From an uncultured Lachnospiraceae bacterium (GTDB lineage: Bacteria; Bacillota; Clostridia; Lachnospirales; Lachnospiraceae), in contig CAJTQI010000001.1 of NCBI GenBank assembly GCA_910578645.1, positions 946,397 to 1,010,396 of the forward strand: a stretch of 64,000 nt of DNA, given 5' to 3'. How positions within the stretch are numbered: position 1 is the stretch's first letter; each line of letters begins with the position of its first letter. The notes under the pieces were generated by a model, which was given only the letters and a program-made list of their open reading frames with translations, did not search any database and had not been told where the DNA came from. Positions 35,677-44,814 of this stretch are shown here, piece after piece. The position numbers were made by a program, and so were the translations under genes.

Positions 35677-37151
35677 TGAAGAAGAAACCTGTTTGGATGT
35701 TTTTCCTGGTTATTTCCCTGTTCTGCCTTGTGGTGGCAATTGACAGAATAGACGATATGGAATTTCATGGTATGCGGGTTTTGCCGGAAGAAAAGCTTGC
35801 GAAGCTGACGGAAAGCCTTGGCAGAGTGGACAGTCCGCAGAACGCGGAAGAATTGATTTTGTTGGATGGACATGGAATACCTTATGACCGGGACAATAAT
35901 CTGTTTTATGTAAGCCAGTCGACGGAGGGGAAAGAGTATGCCGGAACCTTTACGGCGGCAGGCTCTGGCTGTGTGCTCTATCTGCAAAAAGATGACGCGT
36001 TAAAAGATAAGCAGGACGCGATAGCCCGGGGACATCGGTTTAAGGTATGGTTTGTGACGGAGAATGCCTATGCCGTATCGGAGCTTGTTTTCACAGGACT
36101 TCCTATGGTTTGTATCCGTTCTGAGGCGGGAGGGCTGACGGATGGATATGGAAGAGGAAGCATCGTCGTTCAGAATCCCGATGATACGGATATTATCACC
36201 ATGAGCGTGAAGGAATCTGCCATTGAGACGAAGGTAAACCATAATTCCGGCACAATCAGTTTTAAGCTTTTCAAAAACCAGTATGACCAGGAAAGAGACC
36301 TTTCGCTTCTCGGAATGGGGAAACGAACCTCCTGGAAACTTTATCCGGTATATGAGAAAGATGATGCCGCTTCCCGCGAAATGGTGGCAAACTATGTATG
36401 GAACTGTGTCTGTAGCGAGGATACACTGCAAAAAGGCATGGAGTATGCCGAGGTGATTGTGGACGGGGAGTACAAGGGATTGTATTATCTTGCACCTAAG
36501 GTTGGTAAAGGATATCTTGACTTAGGGGAAAAGGATAGGGCATATGAATGCGAAGAAGTCTTGGAAGACGGAACAAAGCGGTATGGGGTAATCGGTGACC
36601 AGGATATTCAGGAAAACAGGGAAGAACTTCTATGGTATGAAAGCTTGTGGCAAGCAGAAAACGAGGATTTTGCACGGCTCAATATAGAAAATTATATCAA
36701 TTATAACATTTATCTTCAGGCTGCCTGCGCAGTCCAGAACAGCATGGAAGAGTACTATGTGATTGCCCGGGAACAAGACGGGGAATATGGGTTTTATAAG
36801 ATGCCTGGCAGGAGCAAGTTTGTATTTGGTCTGTATCCTTCGAGAATCGGATGGCAGTCGGTGTTTGCGACGGAAAATATTATGGAAGATGCCGAATATG
36901 ACTGCCTGTCCGGCCAGATGGACGATATTGCGCCACGGACGGCGGCAAGATGGAAAGAACTTAGGCAAAATGCCCTTTCCACGCAGAGCCTGCTTAGCGT
37001 GGCTTATTTGTGTGAGCAGAGACTGGCAGATTCCGGGTATATTGTAAGAGAAGAAGAGCACAGTGCCTATGGTACAGCCTGTGATAACTTACATGAGATG
37101 ATAAGAGAGCGCATGGCTCATCTTGACCAATATTATGAAAGCATAAAATAG
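35676..37151 (+). CDS. Divergent CotH-like protein without visible catalytic motifs (paralogue 3)
   Basis: The protein has 491 residues and starts at an ATG overlapping the DUF4956 stop. Residues 3-22 form a signal anchor (KPVWMFFLVISLFCLVVAI). The middle follows the CotH pattern, with KLFKNQYDQERDLSLLGMGK (about 200-219) and AEVIVDGEYKGLYYLAPKVG (about 259-278), the segment seen in the paralogues as FNGEYTGNYLLCERVEIG. The glycine loop and the WDFD metal motif cannot be found; the matching region reads GFYKMPGRSKFVFGLYPS. It is about 200 residues shorter than its relatives. It is probably an inactive partner or regulator of the catalytic CotH protein encoded next. Confidence 0.7.
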   Translation: MKKKPVWMFFLVISLFCLVVAIDRIDDMEFHGMRVLPEEKLAKLTESLGRVDSPQNAEELILLDGHGIPYDRDNNLFYVSQSTEGKEYAGTFTAAGSGCVLYLQKDDALKDKQDAIARGHRFKVWFVTENAYAVSELVFTGLPMVCIRSEAGGLTDGYGRGSIVVQNPDDTDIITMSVKESAIETKVNHNSGTISFKLFKNQYDQERDLSLLGMGKRTSWKLYPVYEKDDAASREMVANYVWNCVCSEDTLQKGMEYAEVIVDGEYKGLYYLAPKVGKGYLDLGEKDRAYECEEVLEDGTKRYGVIGDQDIQENREELLWYESLWQAENEDFARLNIENYINYNIYLQAACAVQNSMEEYYVIAREQDGEYGFYKMPGRSKFVFGLYPSRIGWQSVFATENIMEDAEYDCLSGQMDDIAPRTAARWKELRQNALSTQSLLSVAYLCEQRLADSGYIVREEEHSAYGTACDNLHEMIRERMAHLDQYYESIK

Positions 37152-37153
37152 TT

Positions 37154-39391
37154 ATGATATTTGACAAAAGGAAACCTAACAAAATCATTAATATAGCCGT
37201 ACTTGCGGCGCTGTGTGCGGTGGCTTTTTATTGCATCGGTTATATCAGGGAGAACATGGGAGAACCCCAAAAATCCGATGAATACCATGTGTCAATCCGT
37301 GGGGAGGAGCCGGCGGAGGAGAAAGATGAGGGAAGCGACCCTTACGAGGGAGATTTTCTTCCGGTCAGCGTGATGGCCGAATGTGGCGGCTTTGCCAAGG
37401 AAGTGAGCCTGTATGTATCAGAAGGGGTTTGCTATGCATTTCTGCCTGCATATGCCGATTTGGCCAGGGCGTCGTGGGTGTTTGACAATCAGACATGTGA
37501 AGTAAAGTTCAACGGGGAAAAAGTGGCGGCAGGCGGCATGCTGCAAAGCATAGAGAACGGTGCAGATTACGCGATAGACATAAAAGACGGGATGCAGAAT
37601 GAATTGCATTATCAGCTTGTTTTTATGCAGTCAGCCGAACTCCCTTCCGTATTTATTGACACCCAGTCGGGTTCCATGGACTATGTGGATGTGGATAAGG
37701 GTAACGAGGAATCAGGACAATTCTATTGCATTACTGCCGAAGGAGAAATAGACAGCCAGGGCGTCATGGAAAGAATCAGAGGCAGGGGCAACACAAGCTG
37801 GGAAGGGCCGGGCGGCAAGAACCAGTATAATGTGCGGTTGGCCGAGAGTACGGATGTGCTGCATATGGGAAGTTCCCAAAACTGGATTGTGCAGGCGAAT
37901 AAGCTGGATGCATCTATGATGCGCAATAAGTTGGCGTACGATTTTGCGAAGGACATTGGCATACCTTATGCGGTGGATTGTGAATTTGCGGATTTGTATT
38001 TGAATAACAGGTATATGGGTACCTATCTGGTATGTGAAAAGGTTGAGGTGGCGGAGAACCGGGTGGGAGCCCAGGATGGCTATTTGCTGGAGGCGAATTT
38101 CCGGGCTATTGATTCGGAAACCGTAGTCAGTACAAGCCGTGGAACGTTTGCTATCAACTACCCGGAAGAAGTCACACAAGAGACGCACGATTATATAGCG
38201 GACTATGTCGGTAAGGTGGCCGAGAGTATTACATCAGCACGGCAGAGCGAACGATATTTGGACTATATTGATTTGAGTTCTTTTGCAACGTTGTTTATTG
38301 TCGATGAAGTCGGCAATGACCCTGACAACAATGCGCTCAGTACTTTTTATTATAAAGAAGACCGTACGGATGACTCTAAACTGACTGCCGCCCCGGTATG
38401 GGATTTTGACATAGCGTTGGGCAATGACGAGAGATGCGCTGAAGTGTTAAACAGTTACTATGGTGAGGGATGGTTTGAATATCTCTACAAGAGCGAGACA
38501 TTCCGGGGGGAAGTGGCCAGGCAGCTTCAAGAAATCATGGATACTTTGTATGATAAATACGAGAATCATTATTTTAAGGAGATGGTGGAGTATATGGAGG
38601 CATCTTACCGGATGAATGAGGTAAGGTGGAAAGAAAAACAAGGATATATCGCGTCGTATTATCCGGATTTCCAGGGAACGGTACAATATCTGGACGATTA
38701 TTTTATGGCAAGGCTTAAGAACCTTCACTATGTATTCAACGGACCTGACCGGATACACAAGGTGGAATTTCTGGACAGAGGGCGCCAATATGCGCACACC
38801 TATGTGAAAGATGGGGATGTGATTCCGGTGCGGGTTTTGGAAAACCTGCAGAGAGTCGACGGCGTGGAAAGTTACAGCCTGGACAATGAACAGGTAATTG
38901 ACCCCTATAGTTATGTGGTATATAGTGATGTCAGGATTAACTGCAGGCAAGGGGGAAACAGCCAGCCTGGATTCCGGACAGAGGGGGATGTGGAAGATGC
39001 CTGGCAGGCAGGCGGACAGGATATAGATAAAGGAGAATTGGCTATGCAATGGATTAGTTTTATCATGCTGATGGTTCCAGGGTTGGTTTCCGTGTGGCTC
39101 AGTGGAAATAATAAGGTGACGAAGGATGCTGCATTTGGGATTTTGGTACAGTATTTACTGAACAGTTTTCTTATATTGCTGATTTCGTACGGTATTTTTT
39201 ATGTGACATATGGAAGCGCTGTGCTTAGCTTCTCGGATATTTACAGTGAATCCTATGATTACAGTATTTATAACATTAACGTTGCGTTTAAATATCTTAT
39301 GCTGGCCGGTGGCTTGTCCGTGGCGGTGGGCATTATAGAGCGGATTATGAAGACATTATTGTGCAGAAAACGCACAAAAAGCGAGGATTAG
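37154..39391 (+). CDS. CotH-family kinase-like membrane protein with canonical motifs (paralogue 4)
   Basis: The protein has 745 residues from ATG 37154. A membrane helix lies at about 11-30. A beta domain follows (VSLYVSEGVCYAFLPAYADL, about 83-102). The CotH domain has an intact glycine loop RIRGRGNTSWEGPGGKNQY (about 206-224), RNKLAYDFAKDIG and YLNNRYMGTYLVCEKVEVA. The metal motif is APVWDFDIALGND (about 412-425). The C-terminal beta region ends YVVYSDVRINCRQG. Three further membrane helices follow (about 635-735), which the other paralogues lack or have reduced. CotH kinases phosphorylate spore-coat proteins in Bacillus; here the context suggests a surface polymer or protein target. It is the best candidate for an active enzyme among the four. 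Confidence 0.85.
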   Translation: MIFDKRKPNKIINIAVLAALCAVAFYCIGYIRENMGEPQKSDEYHVSIRGEEPAEEKDEGSDPYEGDFLPVSVMAECGGFAKEVSLYVSEGVCYAFLPAYADLARASWVFDNQTCEVKFNGEKVAAGGMLQSIENGADYAIDIKDGMQNELHYQLVFMQSAELPSVFIDTQSGSMDYVDVDKGNEESGQFYCITAEGEIDSQGVMERIRGRGNTSWEGPGGKNQYNVRLAESTDVLHMGSSQNWIVQANKLDASMMRNKLAYDFAKDIGIPYAVDCEFADLYLNNRYMGTYLVCEKVEVAENRVGAQDGYLLEANFRAIDSETVVSTSRGTFAINYPEEVTQETHDYIADYVGKVAESITSARQSERYLDYIDLSSFATLFIVDEVGNDPDNNALSTFYYKEDRTDDSKLTAAPVWDFDIALGNDERCAEVLNSYYGEGWFEYLYKSETFRGEVARQLQEIMDTLYDKYENHYFKEMVEYMEASYRMNEVRWKEKQGYIASYYPDFQGTVQYLDDYFMARLKNLHYVFNGPDRIHKVEFLDRGRQYAHTYVKDGDVIPVRVLENLQRVDGVESYSLDNEQVIDPYSYVVYSDVRINCRQGGNSQPGFRTEGDVEDAWQAGGQDIDKGELAMQWISFIMLMVPGLVSVWLSGNNKVTKDAAFGILVQYLLNSFLILLISYGIFYVTYGSAVLSFSDIYSESYDYSIYNINVAFKYLMLAGGLSVAVGIIERIMKTLLCRKRTKSED

Positions 39392-39392
39392 G

Positions 39393-40334
39393 TTGGATAA
39401 AATAAAAATCGCATTTTGTTTTGATGAAAAGTTGACAGACCAGGTACAGGTAGCCGTAGCATCTTTGTTGGACTATGGGGCGTCAGAATCGGTGCATTAC
39501 CATGTTTATTGTGTGTGCACGAAAGAGGCGGCGCGGGTGGGAGAAAAGCTGAAACAGGTTATGGCGGCAAGGGACCAGGAATCTTTTCTTACCGTAAAAA
39601 CGGTGGACAATCCCTATCAGGACGCCTATGAGGTCAGGGGAGTTTCTGCAGGCACGTATTTAAGGCTTATGCTGCACAGGCTGCTTCCGGAGGAGGATAA
39701 GGTCATCTATACGGATGTGGACGTCCTTTTCCGGGAAAGTTTGGAAGGGCTCTGGCAGATTCCACTGGATGATTATGTGTTGGCGGCGGCAAAAGGGGCG
39801 GTGAATTTCTCGGATAAGTGGGCCTGGAACAGTGACAGGCCATATTGGCGCCATCTGGAAGGGATGAAAGGACAGTATATCAATGCGGGCATAACGGTGC
39901 TTAATCTCAGGCAGATACGCCAGAGGAATCTGGAAGCGCAGTGGAACCGATGGGCGAAGGAGAAACTCTATTATCAGGACCAGGATATTTTGAACATTAC
40001 CTGCCAGGGGGAAATTTACTATCTGCCTGCCAGGTATAACCGTCTTGCCTATATGGAGGAACTGGATTATGACAGGTTTGTCAGTGAAGGAATATGCGGT
40101 AGCAGGGAGTGCCAGGAAGCGTTAGAATATCCTGCAATCATCCACTATGCCGGAGATAAGCCCTGGAAACGTTATGATACGAATCTGGGGTATTTATGGT
40201 GGGAGTATGTCAATGGACAGCCTGATTTGGCGGGCATGTTCGATGAGAGGCGGGCAAGGAAATACCATGGGCCTACCCTTGCACAGCGGGGCGTCAGGAA
40301 GATAAGGAGACTGCTTGGCATGGACGCTGAGTAA
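39393..40334 (+). CDS. GT8-family glycosyltransferase
   Basis: The protein has 313 residues from TTG 39393 with GAGGA upstream, one base after the previous stop. It starts IKIAFCFDEKLTDQVQVAVA, the GT8 entry strand. VIYTDVDVLFRESLEGLW (about 104-121) holds the D-x-D metal motif. GQYINAGITVLNLRQIR (about 166-182), DQDILNITCQGEIYYLP (about 199-215) and IIHYAGDKPWKR (about 245-256) complete the LgtC-like pattern. It is a retaining galactosyl- or glucosyltransferase for a surface glycan. Tight coupling to the CotH genes suggests the glycan is the CotH-related polymer. Confidence 0.9.
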   Translation: MDKIKIAFCFDEKLTDQVQVAVASLLDYGASESVHYHVYCVCTKEAARVGEKLKQVMAARDQESFLTVKTVDNPYQDAYEVRGVSAGTYLRLMLHRLLPEEDKVIYTDVDVLFRESLEGLWQIPLDDYVLAAAKGAVNFSDKWAWNSDRPYWRHLEGMKGQYINAGITVLNLRQIRQRNLEAQWNRWAKEKLYYQDQDILNITCQGEIYYLPARYNRLAYMEELDYDRFVSEGICGSRECQEALEYPAIIHYAGDKPWKRYDTNLGYLWWEYVNGQPDLAGMFDERRARKYHGPTLAQRGVRKIRRLLGMDAE

Positions 40335-40344
40335 ATGATACTAT
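40315..40344 (+). promoter_or_regulatory. Possible promoter of the Ugd operon
   Basis: TTGGCA (40315-40320), 18 bases, TACTAT (40339-40344), 65 bases before the dehydrogenase start. The -35 lies in the end of the GT8 gene. Moderate match only. Confidence 0.4.
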
Positions 40345-40408
40345 AGGCATTTTTATTAGATTAAACGAAAGAATCGGCGGAACATCTCGGAATGGAGGAA
40401 AAGTTGAA

Positions 40409-41719
40409 ATGAAAATTGCGGTTGCAGGAACAGGGTATGTAGGATTAGTGGCGGGGGTATGCTTTGCGGAGAAGGGACATGACGTCATATGCGTGGATGT
40501 GGATGAGAAGAAAGTGAAGTTGATGGAGTCCGGCGTGTCGCCTATCTACGAGGAAGGACTGGAAGAGCTGATGCGCAAGAACAATGCTACGGGAAGGCTG
40601 CATTATACAACTGATTACCAGAGCGCATATAAAGATGCGGAGGCGATTTTTATCGGTGTGGGGACGCCGGAGCAGCCGGACGGTTCCGCCAACCTAAACT
40701 ATATAGCCACTGTGTCCAGGCAGATTGCGGAGTCTGTGGAGCGGGATTGCCTTGTGGTTGTCAAGTCTACCGTCCCGGTTGGAACCAATGATAAAGTAGA
40801 ACAGTTTATCAGGGATTTCCTCAAGAGAGACGTGAAGGTTGAGGTGGCCTCCAACCCAGAATTTTTGGCACAGGGTTCTGCCGTGCATGACACGCTTCAT
40901 GCGGCCAGGATTATCATCGGGACAGAGTCAAAAGAGGCAGAGACAGTGCTTAAGAAAATATATGAGCCCTTCGGACTGCCAATCGTGTCGGTGGGAAGAC
41001 GTTCCGCGGAGATGATTAAGTATGCTTGTAATGACTTTCTGGCGCTTAAGATTTCTTATATGAATGATATTGCGAACTTGTGCGAACTGGTAGGAGCGGA
41101 TATTGATGCCGTGGCGGAGGGTATGAGTTATGATACGAGAATCGGCGCAAGATTTTTGAATGCAGGCGTGGGATATGGGGGAAGCTGTTTCCCAAAGGAC
41201 ACAAAAGCGTTGAAATACATTGCCAGACAGCATGGCTATAAACTGCGCACGGTGGAGGCAGCGGTGGACGTGAATGCGGAGCAGAAAACGAAACTGTTCC
41301 ACAAGGCAAGCAACCGTATGATTACATTCCAGGGACTGAAAGTGGCTGTACTTGGGCTTGCTTTTAAGGCAGGTACGGATGATTTGCGGGAAGCGCCGTC
41401 TTTAGATAATGTTGCTCTTTTACTGGAGAGCGGGGCTGATATTTTTGCCTATGACCCTGTGGCGGCGGACAATTTCCGGAAGAGATACCCGGAGGGGAAG
41501 AATGGAAACGGCACAATGCAGTATACGGCGTCTCCTGAAGAAGCCCTCCATGATGCCAATATCTGTTTTATTTTCACGGAGTGGGGCGAGATTAAGGCGG
41601 TGGCGCCGGAGACATACAAAGCGCAGATGCAGATTCCTCTGGTATATGACGGGCGTAATCTCTACGATGTGAAAGCCATGAAAAATGCAGGTGTAGAGTA
41701 TTACAGTATTGGACGTTAG
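40409..41719 (+). CDS. ugd: UDP-glucose 6-dehydrogenase
   Basis: The protein has 436 residues, with GGAGGAAAAG before ATG 40409. It oxidises UDP-glucose to UDP-glucuronate with two NAD+. The Rossmann motif GTGYVGLVAG (7-16) binds NAD. KSTVPVGT (119-126) and NPEFLAQGSAVHD (149-161) are substrate loops. Cys260 in GVGYGGSCFPKDTKA (253-267) is the catalytic thiol. AFKAGTDDLREAP (about 324-336) is the C-terminal domain signature. Length and motifs are standard. The product feeds the epimerase encoded next. GDP-mannose dehydrogenase is the main alternative but the epimerase context favours UDP-glucose. Confidence 0.92.
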   Translation: MKIAVAGTGYVGLVAGVCFAEKGHDVICVDVDEKKVKLMESGVSPIYEEGLEELMRKNNATGRLHYTTDYQSAYKDAEAIFIGVGTPEQPDGSANLNYIATVSRQIAESVERDCLVVVKSTVPVGTNDKVEQFIRDFLKRDVKVEVASNPEFLAQGSAVHDTLHAARIIIGTESKEAETVLKKIYEPFGLPIVSVGRRSAEMIKYACNDFLALKISYMNDIANLCELVGADIDAVAEGMSYDTRIGARFLNAGVGYGGSCFPKDTKALKYIARQHGYKLRTVEAAVDVNAEQKTKLFHKASNRMITFQGLKVAVLGLAFKAGTDDLREAPSLDNVALLLESGADIFAYDPVAADNFRKRYPEGKNGNGTMQYTASPEEALHDANICFIFTEWGEIKAVAPETYKAQMQIPLVYDGRNLYDVKAMKNAGVEYYSIGR

Positions 41720-41805
41720 TAGGGTAGGGTTTGTCCCTCTTCGCCAGCAAGGCTGAGGAGACAGGAGAATGCAGGCAAATTAAACGGGAATAAAGAGGTG
41801 ACTAC

Positions 41806-42804
41806 ATGAATCCATTGGATACGAGCAAAGTATATTTGATAACAGGCGGCGCCGGGTTTATTGGTTTCCATCTGTCTAAGAGCCTTCTGGCCAAAGGCGC
41901 CAGGGTGATTGGCTTCGATAATCTGAATGATTATTATGACGTACAGCTTAAGAAGGACAGACTGGCGGTTTTAAAAGAATATGGGGATTACACTTTTATC
42001 AAAGGCGATTTGAGTGACAGAAGCGATGTGTTTCGTCTTTTCCAGGAGTATGCGCCCCAGGTGGTCGTTAATCTGGGGGCCCAGGCAGGCGTGCGTTACA
42101 GCATCGACAATCCTACCGCATATATGCAGTCCAATATGATGGGGTTTTTCCACATTCTGGAAGGATGTCGGTACTTTCCGGTGGAACATCTTGTCTATGC
42201 CTCGTCCAGTTCGGTATATGGAGGGAATGAAAAGGTTCCCTTTTCTACGGAGGATAAAGTGGACGGTCCGGTGAGCCTGTATGCGGCGACGAAGAAATCC
42301 AATGAACTGATGGCTCACGCTTACAGCAAGCTATACCATATTCCGGCTACGGGGCTGCGTTTCTTTACGGTGTATGGTCCTTATGGCAGGCCGGATATGG
42401 CATATTACAAATTTACCCAGAAGATTCTGGCCGGGGAACCTATCCAGGTTTATAACCGCGGAGATATGTACAGAGATTTTACTTATATTGACGATATTGT
42501 GAAGGGTGTGGAGAACATTCTCTGCAATCCGCCTGTGCAAAATGCACAGGGAGTAAGCTATAAGTTGTACAATATCGGCAACAATAAGCCTGAGAAACTG
42601 ATGGATTATATTGAAACATTAGAGAAATGTCTGGGCAGGACGGCTAAGAAAGAATATCTTCCGATGCAGCCTGGAGACGTATACCAGACTTATGCGGACG
42701 TTACTGATTTGATGAGGGACTATGATTTTAAGCCGGATACGACAATCGAAGAAGGGCTGACTAAGTTTGTGGAGTGGTATCTTGCATACTATAAGAAAAG
42801 ATAA
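41806..42804 (+). CDS. NAD-dependent epimerase, probably UDP-glucuronate 4-epimerase
   Basis: The protein has 332 residues, with GAGGTG before ATG 41806. ITGGAGFIGFHLS (12-24) binds NAD. The catalytic triad is in SSSSVYGG (133-140) and Y159-A-A-T-K163. DNLNDYYDVQLKKDRL (38-53) is the loop typical of UDP-glucuronate 4-epimerases (CapI/LpsL type), which turn UDP-glucuronate into UDP-galacturonate. RFFTVYGPYGRPDMAYYKFT (about 185-204) is also typical. Position directly after ugd supports this route. The substrate is inferred from family resemblance and context. Confidence 0.88.
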   Translation: MNPLDTSKVYLITGGAGFIGFHLSKSLLAKGARVIGFDNLNDYYDVQLKKDRLAVLKEYGDYTFIKGDLSDRSDVFRLFQEYAPQVVVNLGAQAGVRYSIDNPTAYMQSNMMGFFHILEGCRYFPVEHLVYASSSSVYGGNEKVPFSTEDKVDGPVSLYAATKKSNELMAHAYSKLYHIPATGLRFFTVYGPYGRPDMAYYKFTQKILAGEPIQVYNRGDMYRDFTYIDDIVKGVENILCNPPVQNAQGVSYKLYNIGNNKPEKLMDYIETLEKCLGRTAKKEYLPMQPGDVYQTYADVTDLMRDYDFKPDTTIEEGLTKFVEWYLAYYKKR

Positions 42805-42859
42805 GGCCTATGGTTTAGCGGCGTTATAGAGACATGAAGATGGAAGGGCACGATAAAAT

Positions 42860-43864
42860 ATGAGTGAAATGGAAAGAACTACCCCGGTTTTATATCTGGT
42901 AGTGCCTTGTTATAACGAAGAAGAGGTTATCGAGAAATCGGCGCAGGTGTTGGGGGATAAATTGCGCAGGCTTGCCCAGGCGGGAAAAATCGGAGAGGAC
43001 AGCAAGGTAATGTTCGTCAATGACGGGAGTAAAGACCGCACGCTTCTTCTCCTGCACCGGATTGCAGCACAGGACGCACTTTTCTCGGTGGTCAGTCTTG
43101 CAGGCAATTATGGCCATCAGAGCGCTATCCTGGCCGGCATGATGACGGCCAGACAGTATGCGGATGCTGTGGTGACAATCGATGCCGATTTGCAACAGGA
43201 TATTGAGGCGTTGGACAAATTTCTGGAAAGCTATATGGCGGGCAGCGAAGTGGTCTATGGTGTACGCAATGACAGGCATTCCGACGGCTTTTTTAAGAAA
43301 AGTACGGCCACAATGTATTACCGGCTGATGCATCTGCTTGGCAGTAAGGTGATAACAAATCATGCAGATTACCGTTTGATGTCTAAGAAGGCTTTGGATG
43401 CGCTCTCGGAATATAAAGAGACGAATTTGTTCCTGCGGGGACTGATTCCGACCATGGGGTTCCCCTCAGATGTGGTGTACTTTGATGTGAAAGCCAGGGA
43501 GGCAGGACATTCTAAATATACTTTAAGTAAGATGGTCACGTTGGCGATGGACGGGATTACATCTATGAGCGTCAGGCCTTTAAGGCTTATAAGCAGTCTT
43601 GGATTTATCGTGTTTGTTTTCAGTTTTGTGATGAGTGTTATCAGCTTGGTGGACTGGGTGAGAGGATATAACGTGCCGGGATATACGACGACGATGATTG
43701 TATCCTTGTTGATTGGCGGCATTACGCTGCTTTCACTGGGCATTATCGGGGAGTATGTAGGGAAAATCTACATGGAGACGAAGCACAGGCCCCGTTATAT
43801 TATAGATACTTTTGTCTGGAAGAAGGAAGACGTCATGGACGACAGGGAAGAGAGGACGGAGTGA
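42860..43864 (+). CDS. GtrB/DPM1-like polyprenyl-phosphate glycosyltransferase
   Basis: The protein has 334 residues. LYLVVPCYNEEEVIEKSAQV (12-31) and VMFVNDGSKDRTLLLL (about 49-64) form the GT2 nucleotide site, and AVVTIDADLQQDIEALD (about 102-118) the metal site. Two C-terminal helices, FIVFVFSFVMSVISLVDWV (about 249-267) and TMIVSLLIGGITLLSLGIIG (about 276-295), match GtrB/ArnC-type enzymes. These load glucose or another sugar onto undecaprenyl phosphate at the inner face. Its stop overlaps the GTG of the deacetylase gene by 4 bases, so they are translationally coupled. Confidence 0.88.
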   Translation: MSEMERTTPVLYLVVPCYNEEEVIEKSAQVLGDKLRRLAQAGKIGEDSKVMFVNDGSKDRTLLLLHRIAAQDALFSVVSLAGNYGHQSAILAGMMTARQYADAVVTIDADLQQDIEALDKFLESYMAGSEVVYGVRNDRHSDGFFKKSTATMYYRLMHLLGSKVITNHADYRLMSKKALDALSEYKETNLFLRGLIPTMGFPSDVVYFDVKAREAGHSKYTLSKMVTLAMDGITSMSVRPLRLISSLGFIVFVFSFVMSVISLVDWVRGYNVPGYTTTMIVSLLIGGITLLSLGIIGEYVGKIYMETKHRPRYIIDTFVWKKEDVMDDREERTE

Positions 43865-44814
43865 AAGTGCCGAAAGTAGATATTCATGCGGACGATTACG
43901 CATTGACGGTCAACACATCTAAAGATATGTTATCCTGCATGGAGAAGGGATATCTGGACAGTATCAGCATCGTTCCCAATATGTCCTGCTTTCCAGCATG
44001 CATGGAAATGCTCTATGAGGCGGTTCCGCGGCTGCCTTTTTTACCCAAAATGTCGGTTCATCTGGATTTCGTAGAAGGGCATTGCCTGTCGGGAAGCGGA
44101 CAGTCGCCGATGCTTGCCACACCGGAGGGAAACCTGATGGGACTATCCTGGGGAGGGGTGTTCTTACTGTCTTATCTTCCATGGAGGCGGCGTCAGGCGA
44201 AAGTGCAGCTAAAGAGGGAGATAAAAGCGCAGATTGAGAAGGTGCAGGAAGCGGTAAGACACGCCATGGATTTGGCCAAAGAACATGGGATAGTCTGTAA
44301 ACAGAAAGGTTTACGCATCGATTCTCACCAGCACGCGCACATGATTCCCGTGGTATGGGAAGCCTTGGCGGAGGTGATTGCAGAGGAGCATTATGAGGTG
44401 GAATACATCCGTAATTCCAAGGAAATGATGGCGCAGTTTGTCCGGGAGGTTCCTCTGTGGAAAACATACCGCCCGGTTAATTTTGTTAAGAACCGGCTGT
44501 TGTTCTTTTATTCCCACAAGGCGGACAGATATGCCAAGTCCCATGGCATGGAGCAGATGTATCTGTGGGGACTTATTATGAGCGGACATATGGATTATGA
44601 CAGGATTGTCAGATTATACCCGAAGATAGCCGCTAAGGCAAAGAGGGACGGACGGGTGTTGGAAATTCTTTTTCACCCGGGGCTCACCCTGCCGGAAGAA
44701 GTGAGCGCTGAGATTGGGGAAGAGGCGGCGAAAGATTTCTACCTGCGAAAGGAGCGGCATGTGGAGATGGAGGCGGTGATGGCTGTAAGAGATAAAGGAG
44801 TTCTGTATGATTAA
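43861..44814 (+). CDS. ChbG/HpnK-family (YdjC) carbohydrate deacetylase
   Basis: The protein has 317 residues from GTG 43861 (GAGAGGACG upstream). It begins VPKVDIHADDYALTVNTS, where the paired aspartates bind metal. DSHQHAHMIPVVWEAL (about 149-164) supplies the two histidines. LEILFHPG (about 262-269) is the third conserved block. The family removes N- or O-acetyl groups from small sugars such as chitobiose and from lipid-linked aminosugars (HpnK). Coupling to a GtrB-like enzyme suggests that it acts on the polyprenyl-linked sugar. It overlaps the next gene by 8 bases. Confidence 0.87.
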   Translation: MKVPKVDIHADDYALTVNTSKDMLSCMEKGYLDSISIVPNMSCFPACMEMLYEAVPRLPFLPKMSVHLDFVEGHCLSGSGQSPMLATPEGNLMGLSWGGVFLLSYLPWRRRQAKVQLKREIKAQIEKVQEAVRHAMDLAKEHGIVCKQKGLRIDSHQHAHMIPVVWEALAEVIAEEHYEVEYIRNSKEMMAQFVREVPLWKTYRPVNFVKNRLLFFYSHKADRYAKSHGMEQMYLWGLIMSGHMDYDRIVRLYPKIAAKAKRDGRVLEILFHPGLTLPEEVSAEIGEEAAKDFYLRKERHVEMEAVMAVRDKGVLYD

